NCBI GenBank assembly: GCA_029891345.1
Contig: CM057000.1
Location: forward strand, 128,315,338 to 128,379,337
Reading direction: 5' to 3'
Source of the DNA: Dryococelus australis
Taxonomy: Eukaryota; Arthropoda; Insecta; Phasmatodea; Phasmatidae
Length of the DNA stretch: 64,000 bases
In this document: positions 11,392-21,760 of the stretch, piece after piece
Layout: every line of letters begins with the position of its first letter
Position numbering within the stretch: the stretch's first letter is position 1
The notes under the pieces: generated by a model
Database searches by the model: none
Told to the model about the DNA's origin: nothing
The model's input: the letters and a program-made list of their open reading frames with translations, nothing else
Position numbers and translations under genes: made by a program

Positions 11392-13500
11392 AATAAAATT
11401 TTATATAAATTCATAGTAATATGTGCATCTGCTTCTTTGAAACACTTATTAATTCAGTTTAAATCAACATTTTTGCGTGTGTATGCCCTTGAAGGGCTAT
11501 AGAACTTCGTCTGATATGGCCGACGAAAGATGCTAATTAATCATAATTGCCCTGCCAGTGAATTATGTTTTTTTTTAATGTGGACATATATTCCGTCCTA
11601 GTTTAATCTTGATCAGATTGAGCTCATGGTCACACGCATAGCTCCATAGTTCCATAGTTCCATAGCTCCATATCTCTATAGTTCCATAGGTACACATTTC
11701 CATAATATTTAAAAAATATACTTGAAAATTATTTTATGTTATAACGTGCATGACTATAGAGTGTGGTGATTAGGTTAGGTCAAGTTATGTTAAGTGGGTG
11801 TGGATAAAAATAAAATGTATTCAAAGTCCTGACATGGGATTGAACACGTACAATTATGTCTTGGTGTTACATTTAGTTTGCTTGTATGGTTGACTGACAT
11901 GTCCTGATCACATGTTCGGTTATTTTGGCAATATGACAAAAAGTATAGCTTAAATGGTGTGGGCAGAATGGTTTAATTGTGCGATTCGTTTTTGTTATGT
12001 AGTTAGTATGAGAGGGCAGCATACTTAGCTGGTATATATTATATATATAATGTGTGTGTGTTTTGGTATTCAGTACAATTTTATATGTTTGATAAGTAAG
12101 TCTGGAAGGAGGGGAGGTGAAGGGGGGGTCTGGCGATGACGAAAGTATAACGGCTGAATGTCGACAGAAATAAAAAAAATATATCCAGAATTCTTTCAAA
12201 ATGATTGGGTTAAATTATCTTAGGTTAGGTGAAGTGTATACTGAACAGTTTGATTATGGGATGGTGTGAAATGTACAAGCATTACATTACATAGGAATAG
12301 GAAATATCTCTTTGTTCTAAGTTCAACATAGTAGTCCCTACATACCTGGGATATTAAAGAAATATTATAATATTTAAAAGTTATACATTAAAAATAAATA
12401 CTTAAAACGTTAAACTTGAAAATAAAACAGTTATTGGTGGCCTTCATATGTCTCGTGATGGTTGGTAGAGCAGATGGCATGCCTGAGTTACAGCAGGTGG
12501 AACATTGAATGTTTAGGTTCCTGCTTGCGAGTATATAAGCCGTTGGGTTCATTTTATGAAGCTGTTTGACAGTGGAAGTAGTAAAAACTTTGTCGATAAG
12601 AATATATGGTCAAGGGTTATGGCTAGATGATTGCTAGAATGGACTGTCTTGAGCTGTGTACGAGCATTTTATATTAATTATGTGCTGCTGTAAGGATACT
12701 ATGTGATAAGCATAGAAAATTTTAGGGATTCTGTGTGTAGTCTGAAGTATATAAATATATATAAAACAATTCTTTAATTTCTCGCTGATGTATCAAGCCT
12801 GATATATAGAGAACATTATGGTGCTCGGTTTAGTCACATATACATATATGGAATAAAATCCGAGTAGGAATGTAATGCTAGGAAAAATAGATCAGATAAT
12901 AAATAATTAACATTGCATAAGTCTTGAAGAGAGAAGTTCTGAAATGAAGCTGAGAGAAATTCTTTGCCATACTCTACACCAAATTCCAATGTAACTTAAA
13001 AATAAATTGAATAAATATTAAAATCGAATATTAAATCCAGTTTTTCTGACATACCCTATGCCTATGAAATTAATATGGTTGTATATGGCTTAAACATACA
13101 TTCCTGGAACTATAAATGGTGCTTCCATAATTGAATTTCACGAAATTGGTCTTAATAGTTCGCAAACTATATTCACCTGCTTATAAATATTCACTTGCTT
13201 ATAGCTGCGCGACTTGCTACATAATAATTTTAAAAAATATACATATATAAGAAAAAAATTATATGTGAGCTTAAGAATTCAGACACCAACTGAAAGTCAT
13301 GAGATGTTAAAATACAGCACATCGCATGGCTTTACATAAATTAAAACTGCTCTAAAATATATTATTCATAAGCTATATATAAACTGGTTGAAAAAAATAT
13401 AAATACATTAACAATATTTCTGTAATTGTACGAGAGAATGTAGCTTATAAGTCTGAATCTTATATACAAGTTTTAAGCAATTCAGTCTTCAGCAATTGCA
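11256..13500. other. Left part of the 7.5-kb element core
   Basis: AT-rich DNA with no recognisable coding sequence. It holds an (AT) tract at 11345-11388, a cluster of CCATAGTT-type hexamer repeats at 11645-11690, and two short TTAGGTTAGGT runs (about 11770 and 12220). The latter resemble the insect telomere unit but are too short to be telomeric. A 108-codon minus-strand frame (11873-12199) has no recognisable domain. Confidence 0.5.
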
Positions 13501-14598
13501 ACAATTTTGCGCCCAGAGGAAATTTACGCAGCATAACAGAAAATATGTTGTTTGAAGTTAGACGCATGCCACTTCAATACCGCCAGGCAAAGGAGGCACT
13601 CGCAACTCTAGTAGAACACTTACCGGAAGGGACAGTCGCATCAGCGAGATATTTGTACATTCGGGCTTCCAAAACGTCGGCAGTCATGCCATCTGTTGTG
13701 AATCGCACCCCAACCATCCACTGGAGGCGCCCATGGAAAATACTTGCCGATCCTAACCTTTCATCTGATCTTCGAACTGCAGCATTCGGCTTCTACAATA
13801 ATATCGTGACAACTCAGCAGCGTAAATACAGCATGCACCTGACAGCTGACCCTGCATGCCCGCTGTGTGGCAACACCGACACGGCCCTTCATAGGGTAAT
13901 TTCCTGTGTTTATGCAGCTCGCATCTGGCAGTGGTGTCGCGTGCGAGTACGAAAAATAATTCGCGATGAACGTGGAGATGTCACCGACACGCACATGCTT
14001 CATTGCTATTTCTTCACCTTCCCCTCAGTTCGACGAAGAGCTGCGACCTGGTTTGTACTTCATGCGATCGGTTTTTCGGTGGACCGTTCGACACCGGCGA
14101 AAGTTCAAGACTTTGTCCAGCTTCTTCGTCAAGATAGGTGGAACATGGCGCGGCGTGGCACATTGCGTCAGTGGTACGGCAATTTTTTTATTTTCATTCT
14201 GCGGTTCACGCCTACAGGAAGTGCGTGTATATTACCGAGGTTGGGTGTACGCCATGCGCTGCCCACCCCTCGGTCCTTAAGTGTACAATTTAATGTTCCA
14301 GTAGTAATCGTCGATAGGTGGTAGTGTTATAAGTCAGTGCCCCGTGTCGGGGTGTACGTCGTGCGCTGCCCCTCACGTTAAATAATTTTATATGTGTTCA
14401 TCGACTTTGTCAGTAAAACCAGTTCACAAAATGTTCATATCGTTTTGTGCCCGTATGTAAGAATTGTGTAGATATTTTATTGAGTATTTTGTTATTGTTT
14501 ACATTGTGGGTTGAATGTGTACTGTATATAATAGGTTAAGGGTAAACACCTCTGTATATCGTGTGTGATAATAAATCTATTTTTATATTAAAAAAAAC
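13501..14598 (+). pseudogene. 5'-truncated non-LTR retrotransposon, reverse transcriptase C-terminus and 3' UTR
   Basis: The open frame 13545-14324 (259 codons) resembles the C-terminal tail of arthropod LINE reverse transcriptases. Around residues 80-125 there is a zinc-binding motif, CPLCGNTDTALHR followed by a Cys, of the zf-RVT type, preceded by a typical WRRPWK and NNIVTTQQR context and followed by RIWQW. The palm and thumb of the polymerase and the endonuclease are absent, so the copy cannot move itself. A 3' UTR follows, with AATAAA near 14570, and ends in a short A run at about 14590-14597. The A run directly abuts the tRNA-like sequence of the right arm. The chosen Met is arbitrary since the copy is truncated. 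The clade (R1/LOA/I-like or other) is not resolved. Confidence 0.8.
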
Positions 14599-14668
14599 TG
14601 GTCTAGTGGTTAGCATTTCGGACTTCTAATTCAAAGGTTCCGATTTCTAATTCTGTCCAGACATGAGA
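14599..14668 (+). pseudogene. tRNA-Arg(TCT)-like sequence at inner end of right arm
   Basis: An A-box-like TGGTCTAGTGGTTAGCA, an anticodon-arm-like GGACTTCTAATTCAAAGG and a B-box-like GGTTCCGATTTC occur in tRNA order. The anticodon-loop part matches what I know of tRNA-Arg with anticodon TCT. The acceptor stem does not pair well and the B box is degenerate, so this is a tRNA-derived relic or SINE head, not an active tRNA gene. Confidence 0.6.
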
Positions 14669-16723
14669 ATTTTTTTACTTTTTGTTTCACGTTGCCATCT
14701 TTATTGGTAAATTGTGAAATTTACAAAATTTAAGCTTTTTGAACTGGATTTTACATTACAAAATACATTTAAAATACAGTTTTTACTGTAATATTCAAAG
14801 AAAATTTTTATTCGGAATTATTCAAATTATAAAAGAAATAAAGTTAAATAATTCTACTTATTTATTAATGCATCCCTTCCTGGCTGTCGGATTGGCAGGG
14901 CCGATAGGCCAGTGCGATCGATTTAGGTAGCAAGCAGTTGTTTCATTTCCACGCGACGTCTGTTGCTGACGTCACTGCTCGTGCATATAGATGAGGTCAC
15001 TATGGCAGGTCGCTGCAGGCTGTCTGTCCTGGCGGACCTGTCACAGCTGAGTCGCGGGCCTGTCGGCGTGGTGATGCATATGTGGTTACAAGGTTTGGCG
15101 ACGAATGTACAAACGAATTGAATAAAGTAAAATATTAAGACAAAATATTGTTTTTCGAAATATAAAGTATTGAAAATCGAATATGTTTTACAAAGTCCTG
15201 CCTGGAATGTACTTTACAATAATTTTTATACGCCTTCTCGTGTATGGAAAAGTACATATTTAAATTCGTAAATAAATATACGCACTGTCGATTCGTGCAC
15301 TCTAGTAGGCGATGAAGGAACTATGTAGATGGTGGTGTTGAACAAGTGTTAGTAATCAGAGGAGTAAAGAGACTAATCAAACTTGTATAAGTTATTTGTG
15401 GAGCAAATGTGACTAATCGAACAAGTGTGAGTGAATGGTCGAACGAATGGTGTCGAACCAAAGGTGAGAGATAAATATAAACAAAGATGTAGAGTGAAAG
15501 ACAAGATGGAATGAAAGAGTGAAATGAAACAACAGAAAATGGGAGGACTCCGAGGAAACTTATGGACTGATATAGAGACAAGAGAGAAGTGAAATAGAGA
15601 AACAAAGAGAGACAAAAGAGAAAAAGGAATGAGAGACAAGAGATGGAATAAGAGAAGAGAGAGATGGAGATAAAGAGATGGAATGAGAGAATGAAAGAGA
15701 GAAATGAAACAACAAAAATGGGAGGACTCCAAGGAAACTTATGGACTGATAGAGAGACAGGAGAAAAGCGAAATAGAGGAAGAATGAAAGGCAAGAGAGA
15801 GAGAGACTCGAGAGATAGAATGAGAGAGAAGTGTGAGAAAGAGATCTAATAAGAGAAAGGGATGGAATGAGAGAAAGATATTGAATCAGGAGGCAAGAGA
15901 GAGAGAGAAACGGAAGAGAAGAAATGAAAGAGAAAGAAGAGAAAGAGATGGAATAAGAGAAAGGGACGGAAAAAGAGGAAGAGAGAGAGAGAGAGATATG
16001 CGAGAAAGAGAGAGAAATGCGAGAAAGAGATAGAATGAGAGAAAGAGAACTACGTGAGAGAAAGAGATAGAAATTAGAGAAAGAGGTGGAATGAGAAAGC
16101 ATGAAAAAACAAGGCAGTACGGTGGTATGATATCACGATAGTATGCGCCTTGAAAAGGAGATTTCGGTAATACATAAGACTTAATACGTATGTCTTTAAA
16201 TTGTTTAATTAGAAAAGTATATTTAAATTTAAAAAAATATATTTAAATTTAAAAAATGAATTTATTAAAATAATTTTATTGTGATATCGCGATCGTATGC
16301 ACCTTGAAAAGACGAGTCCGGTGATATATATAAAAATCAATATTTACGGCTTTAAATTTTTTAATTTTAAAAATGTATTTAATTTTATAAAAATAATTTA
16401 TAAAAATAATTTATTTTTATCGACTCCTCATTATGCGGCTGAGTTTTGGATATCTCAGCCTCATAATTAGGATTTACGTTCCCGCAATAAGGAATAAGCA
16501 CTTTTTAGTGAAAAACGGGAAATTTTGAGGGAAAAATGGGCAATTTGTAAGGAAAAAGGGAAATTGTAAGGCATTTTTAGGATAGAATATACGATTTTGT
16601 GTGAATATTGGTGATTAAAAAAAACGGGGAAAAACCAGCATGGCAACCGGTGACGTCATCCAAGGTCAGATCCATCGATCCACTGCCTGTAACCTGATGT
16701 CCCCGAAGGAGCATTATCCCACT
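14600..16723 (-). repeat. Right inverted arm of the 7.5-kb element
   Basis: Inverse partner of 9243-11255. The GA-biased block is 15450-16100, the duplicated 181-bp segment appears near 15559 and 15740, and the GGGAAATTTT-type iterations are at 16508-16560. The outer end reads GTCCCCGAAGGAGCATTATC. Beyond 16723 the flank is GA-rich. The left flank is also GA-rich on the plus strand, so the flanking tracts are direct, not inverted. This places the element boundary at about 9243 and 16723. Confidence 0.85.
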
Positions 16724-16759
16724 ACTAGAGAGAAAGAGATAGAGATAGAGATGGATAGA

Positions 16760-17695
16760 GAGATATTCTCCAAATTTGGCAAGTAATTATTGCTTTGATA
16801 GGTCATGTATACTTATGCGATTTAAATCGATTATATATTTTAGGTTTTAGTACTATATCTACCATGCCGTTCCCCAACGTTGACCCAATTTGGTAAGCGG
16901 AAAGTATAATCTATATAAGAAGTGTCATATTTGCTAACGAAGTCATTTTTGTCAGCTATTTTGTAAGATAGCGCTACATGAATAAATGAAGTTTACGTCA
17001 TATCTCGGTAAATAATTAGTCAATACCCAAACAATATGACAAACAGTTAGTACAGCGCAGATTATGTAAATCTGTAATTTTTAAGTAGGTCAGAAACTTA
17101 TTTTCAAAATGGTGGCCAGAGAGATATTCTATATTAGTATGCGATATAGTTGGAAGTGCGCCAGTAATTTAAATGTGAATTTGTATGCTGGCAATATATA
17201 TCACAACCATCAAATGTGCTTACACGAAGACTCATTTATTCACCGTTTTGTAAGAAAGCATAATACGAAAATTGCATTTTTCTAGTCATCTCGAGAAAAC
17301 CGACAGATTTCAACTAAACTTGGCAAACAAATAACATTACGGCAGGCCATGTAAACTGACATGTTTTAAGTTGGTCAGGCACTTATTTTCAAAATCGTTG
17401 CTATATAAACATTTACTTTGAATATTCGCATAATATATTCAACCATCAAATTTGTCTATACAGAGCCTCATTTTTCTGGCATCTTGTAAGAAAACCTCTC
17501 ATGAAAAAAATTAATTTGTTATTTGCATATATTTGGAAACGATCAACCGATTCCCACCAAATTTGACGAAGAAGATGTATTGCTGTAGGCCATATTAGTT
17601 AAACGTTTTAAGTCTCCGATACACTTATTTTCATAATGGCGGCAATAAAAACACAGAAAGGAAACAGATGTTTTGGTCATTTCTAGTAAGAAATA
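16760..17695. repeat. Decayed repeat array related to 4.2-5.1 kb
   Basis: Blocks such as CATATCTCGGTAAATAATT, CCGACAGATTTCAACTAAAC and CGATTCCCACCAAATTTGAC recur near 16855, 17000, 17280 and 17525, with intervening TCAAAATGGTGGCCA. It is the same loose family as the array at 4.2 kb. Confidence 0.6.
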
Positions 17696-18030
17696 GTTCT
17701 CATGCAAAATAGTATTCAAGTGGGAGCTCACGAATCCGGCCCGTTGTCCCGTTGGTGTAGTTCTCTAGTCTTGGTTAACGTTAATTCTATTCACTTCAGC
17801 AACAAAACGAGATTTCTCACGGCAGATTTTGGCATAGCGAATATTCCTGCCGCTAGGTGCGCAGTGTACCAAATGGTAACTTATAATTAAGATGTTAAGC
17901 TACGTGAATTATAAAAGAGGAATATTTTACTTAGTTACGGCTTTATTTGATATTTGAGTTATGATTATTGCAAATTGGGTATTATCATTTTTTTCTTTAC
18001 GTAGAAAAAAAAAAAAAAAAGAACACCTGG
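17696..18030. other. Unassigned DNA with an A-rich tract
   Basis: No gene recognised. An uninterrupted A run lies near 18005-18020, immediately before the next MITE. Confidence 0.4.
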
Positions 18031-18468
18031 TAAAGGCTGTTCGCGATAAATTGAGCACTTTTGAAACCAACCTTAGAAAAATGTCACTGCCCCTACCTGA
18101 ATACATTTTAAAGGGCGCCCTGAGTGGCATTCGCCCAGTCAAGTTGGTAATGACGTATGGGAAGTAGTTCCGTATCTTGACGTAGAGTAAAAACTGTTAG
18201 GTAACCATTTGTGATAACTTAAATTATTTCTTTCGCTTTCTGGTTAAAAAATAAAAAAATATATGAATCGAAGTGTAAAAATTACCAGTTTTGCTAACCA
18301 TTTATTTTTCTAAAATTTCCACAGTTTCACTTGACCGACGCGTGAATAAAGTTATGAGGCCCATGACAACGATAATGTTGCATGTGGTGGAAGAATACAC
18401 AATGGGCATACAAGTAAGATCTTAAGCAGGGGTTTCAAAAGTGCTCATTTTACCGTGAATAGCCTATA
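18031..18468. mobile_element. GGCTGTTC MITE (copy B, long form)
   Basis: Left end TAAAGGCTGTTCGCGATAAA, right end complement TATAGGCTATTCACGGTAAA, about 438 bp. Inside, TTTTGAAACC near the left end and its inverse GGTTTCAAAAGTGCTCA near the right extend the terminal repeat to about 45 bp. No transposase is present. Confidence 0.8.
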
Positions 18469-18830
18469 CACATAATACACTAGCTCTTGCCTAGTAGCGA
18501 AAAATTTCCCTCTACCAAACTTGTAACATTGATCCACCCAACGTGTAGTAAACGTAACGTGAACTTGCTTAAACATTGCTTGCATGAAGCGGAGAAATAA
18601 TTTGAAAGTAGATTTGAAGCAGGCCTTCACAAAAGTCGGAATTAACTGCGTATGTACTATAGGCGCAAGCGCGCTATAGTGTCGCCCGCTTAGGGGCTTT
18701 GACTGCGCAAAACCGCTTCACGGACCAGTGGCGTGAGTTGAACTGTTTCAAGGTAAGATGGCGTTAGGCCAGTGCTGTACCCTGTCGCTTTCTAGTTTAT
18801 GTTTGCACCACCAAATCCTAAACTCTAAGA
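18469..18830. other. Unassigned DNA
   Basis: No recognisable gene or repeat between two MITEs. Confidence 0.4.
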
Positions 18831-19088
18831 AATTATTCGGAAATTGACCATACCAGTGTATACGCTTAGTGAGAAAGCAGGAATGGTTATGGTTTCCCCT
18901 ATAAATGCATTGTAGCGTTCCAACATTTGCTCAGGGAACAGTCAAATGCATAGGGAAGTTCCCAACTGTGTATAGTAGCGCTGCTAAACATTCCTACATC
19001 TGCAGCTTGATGTGTGGTATTGTTACCATACATAGTGTATAGCTTCCATTGCAGTTTAGGAAGTTTACTAGACAAATTTTTTACAGTG
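18831..19088 (+). mobile_element. CACTG-ended MITE (copy 2)
   Basis: Aligned along its length with 6738-6999, with CGCTTAGTGAGAAAGCAGGA and GCAGCTTGATGTGTGGTATT in the same order, ending ATTTTTTACAGTG. The first base of the left terminus is changed. The flanks do not show the TA pair seen at copy 1. Confidence 0.7.
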
Positions 19089-19154
19089 CTCGAGCGTGCA
19101 ATGGGTCCCTTGCTGCTCGCTTGCGAGTGGTCGGAATGCATTCAGTCGAGCCGA

Positions 19155-19415
19155 GTTGAGAGATTTGGGCGGCTCTCAACAACGAGGCATTGATATCCGG
19201 CGAGCGTGAAACGAGGGGCGAATGGAGCAGCGCCGCAATGCAATGGCGGCGGGGAGACGGGAGGTCCCCGAGAACACCCGCCGTCCGGCGGCGTCTTCCG
19301 GGCACGATTCCGATTTGCGGAGATCCGGAAGTGGCCCGGCCGGGGATTGAACACGGTTCGCCCCGCTGGGAGGCGAGCAGCCTAACCGTTCAAGCACCGC
19401 GGCCCCCTGGAATGC
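19155..19415 (-). repeat. tRNA-derived SINE, family 1 (near full length)
   Basis: On the minus strand it starts GGGGGCCGCGGTGCTTGAACGG, continues CTGCTCGCCTCCCAGC, then a B-box-like GTGTTCAATCCCC. The body then matches 6395-6665 down to CTCGTTGTTGAGAGCCGCCC. It is more GC-rich than the 6.5-kb copy. Overlapping open frames on both strands arise from this body. Confidence 0.8.
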
Positions 19416-19850
19416 ATTCAGTTCCCCTAGGGTCGCGCGATGGTCACTGGCTCCTGCTGCGTGCGCCGAGAATGTACAGCAGTGAGCAAGCACCAGCTCA
19501 CCTTTCAACAGTTCGCCACACGCCACTGTCACGGACATATGGCCGGTCTTTAAATGGGAGGCGCGGAGTTAGTTGGACAGGGAAAGGGCAGCCTCCCGCC
19601 AACAAAACGTCCAGGCGTTCACAGTGCTGCCGATTGACATTTGCCCCACCCTCTCTGCCCTGGCGAGGCCACCACCCGGCCGCGGGTTTGACATTTCGGC
19701 GCCAGGGCGAGTACTGTCGACAAACGGAACGACGGCAGCCAGGGGGGAAAAATAAACCCAGTGAACGTTACCGGCATTTAATCCATGCCCACAGGAACTC
19801 CTCGCCGATCTACGCTGGAGGACTGTGACAGAACACAACCGTGGTGGGAA
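19416..19850. other. GC-rich unassigned segment
   Basis: CpG-containing, GC-rich DNA beside the SINE, open in several frames without a domain I know. It might be a CpG-rich promoter or exon of an unseen gene, or the tail of another retroposon. The sequence does not decide. Confidence 0.35.
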
Positions 19851-20053
19851 CAAGACAGAAGGTTTTGGTATCCTTCTACACCCCCCCCCCCCCCCAACTC
19901 CAACACAAAACAGCGCAGATCTTCAATAGCATGTTATCATCTAAAATATGTTCAATATTTTTGAGCGTTGTCTGCTTGCGAACAGCATTTAAAGTAGCCA
20001 TATTCTTGCCATATATACACATGTATATATACATATATATGTATATATATATA

Positions 20054-20176
20054 AAAGAATAAAGTTTATTCTTTACGTAGGTTATATAAATAAACTAGGT
20101 TATATATGTGTATATATATGTTATATATGCGTATATATACATATATAAACTACGTAAGGAATAAACTTCGTTCTTT
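20054..20176. mobile_element. Palindromic mini-element (123 bp)
   Basis: The left arm AAAGAATAAAGTTTATTCTT plus TACGTAGGTTATATA is repeated in inverse at the right end (TATATAAACTACGTAAGGAA and on). The central part is TATATA/GTATAT-rich. Each arm is itself nearly palindromic. A very short MITE or cruciform-forming sequence fits. Confidence 0.6.
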
Positions 20177-21438
20177 GCAGTAGAGTGGAAATATAAAATA
20201 ATATGTTCACGGGGTTTTAATATTCTGTCGTAAACTGGATTTAGGAAAATGTTGAGTTACAAAATGACTCTGTTTTAATATGACAATCGAATCGAAAAAA
20301 AATTGCGTAGTGTTTAAAAACATTATTCTAAGTCTTACCTGCGCAGTTTTATTAAGGGGAAAGAGAAAATTACAAAAATTCCTTTTGATGACGGCTATGT
20401 TTATTTCGCACTTAATTTAGTAATGTTTTTTAATTTAAATAAGCTTGCTGTTGAAGGTTGAAGACCAAATATATTTTGTATTTTTTTATTGTTTGCTCTT
20501 TTAAACACGATTGGAAGGTGTGAATAATATTTACGAAAAATGGTTAAGATGTAAAATGCTGGCTGGTGCAAGTACGTATACAGGATCTTCGGTAATTAAA
20601 CGCCCAATCTGCGGGAGATGATTCCAAATGAAAAACAAAGTCGAAAATATGCGGGACACTGCATAACTAAACGGAATATTAAAGTAGATAAGAGCCTGTG
20701 AAAATTGTGTTTGGAAAACGTATTCTTGGCTAATGCGTAGTACAACGCCTACAAATTCCGCAGCAAAAAAATGTGACTTATGCTTCCCGTGGTGCAGAGA
20801 CACATGCGTAATGCTGGCCGTCCTCGGTCTGTGCGCACTGTTAGGCTTGAGCAAAAGATACGTCAGCAGATAGAGAGTAGTGTATACAAGTCGGTTCGGG
20901 CACACGGCTTCTGGCATGTCGGAGTCGGAGTTGTCAGCAATGATGTCACAGGCGCAGTCCGGCATGGTCGTTTATATCCCCGCTCGCCACTTCTAACCCT
21001 CAGCCGGCAATTCCAGCAACCCATAACTCTATAAATCACTGTAATAAAAATTATTCTAATGAAAAGTATTTTAATAAAATATATTTTAGTAAAACATTTA
21101 AAAGTATCGGCCCGCCACCTTGGATTTTTAATAATTATATCGGTTTAGAGTGTCGCTACAGATCATAATTCCATTTTTCATGTAACTGAAAAAATAAAAA
21201 ATTTATCTAGTAATGATGCTTTGAAACGATTTTAATAATTAGTAAATATTTTCGGCCTGCCAACTCGGTACACCGTGCATCGGGGGCATACTGATCCCCC
21301 CTCCTACCTTACAAAATCCTGTAACAAAAAAGAATTATTTAATTTTAAAAAAATGTGTATAATTTAATTAATTCCAGTATGCTACCTCGGATTTCTAAAA
21401 GTTCAAATCGCACTTTTAACTTTTAATAGTTTACGTTT
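20177..21438. other. Unassigned DNA
   Basis: AT-rich, with a GC-richer island at 20780-21010 that is open on both strands but has no recognisable domain. No repeats identified. Confidence 0.4.
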
Positions 21439-21760
21439 TTGTATACTGCGATAGTGCATTCCAGGAAGAACTCCAATCTGCACAACGACCTGGAGTACAG
21501 GGGCAAGGTGCTATGTTCAAATACAGGTGGCGTGGGCATGTTCAGCAGCACACTTTCGGTGCGCTACACTCCCAGACGGCAGACTGCTCGTGGATCTGCG
21601 TGTTCTGCAAACACGGGCCACATGCGTGCAACCTGGGGCTGGGAGACGTCTCTGGACCGTGTCTGACAGGTCGAGAGCAGTCGGAGCAGGCGAGGCCCTT
21701 CTTGAACTGCGAGTGGAGCGGTCTACGTTTTGCAAGATGACTGTTTTTTTTATGTTGTGA
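21439..21760 (+). pseudogene. Possible host coding remnant (zinc-finger-like cysteine motif)
   Basis: The frame starting at 21513 encodes 75 residues containing WICVFCKHGPH followed by LGLGDVSGP. The C-x2-C pair, then H, then a GLGD-x2-GP string is unusual for random DNA. It resembles, from memory, the segment preceding extended PHD fingers in RAI1/TCF20-type chromatin proteins. An upstream frame (from 21439) reads like coding sequence too but is offset, so a frame break or an exon boundary would be needed. An AG near 21545 and a GT near 21670 could be splice sites. Exon, pseudogene and coincidence are all possible; I did not verify the family. Confidence 0.3.

Larger units (their letters stand above)
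9243..16723. mobile_element. 7.5-kb element with about 2-kb inverted terminal arms
   Basis: The left arm (9243 to about 11255) and right arm (about 14600 to 16723) are inverted copies of each other. Matching landmarks in order from the outer ends: AGTGNGATAATG, CCTTCGGGGACATCAGG, CAGTGGATCG, GACCTTGGATGACGTCACCGG, a TTTCCC-type run, a CT-rich (left) or GA-rich (right) tract of about 800 bp, TGACGTCAGCAACAGACGTC, GGCCCTGCCAAT, TGCATTAATAAATAAGTAG, and a tRNA-like inner end. By eye the well-aligned parts are about 90% identical. The core of about 3.3 kb holds a retrotransposon tail. Long arms with internal repeats recall Foldback/Galileo-type or Polinton-type elements. No transposase was recognised. 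Confidence 0.85.

Noticed and set aside
11765-11785. Telomere-like TTAGG repeats
   Set aside because: Only two units; too short to be an interstitial telomere.
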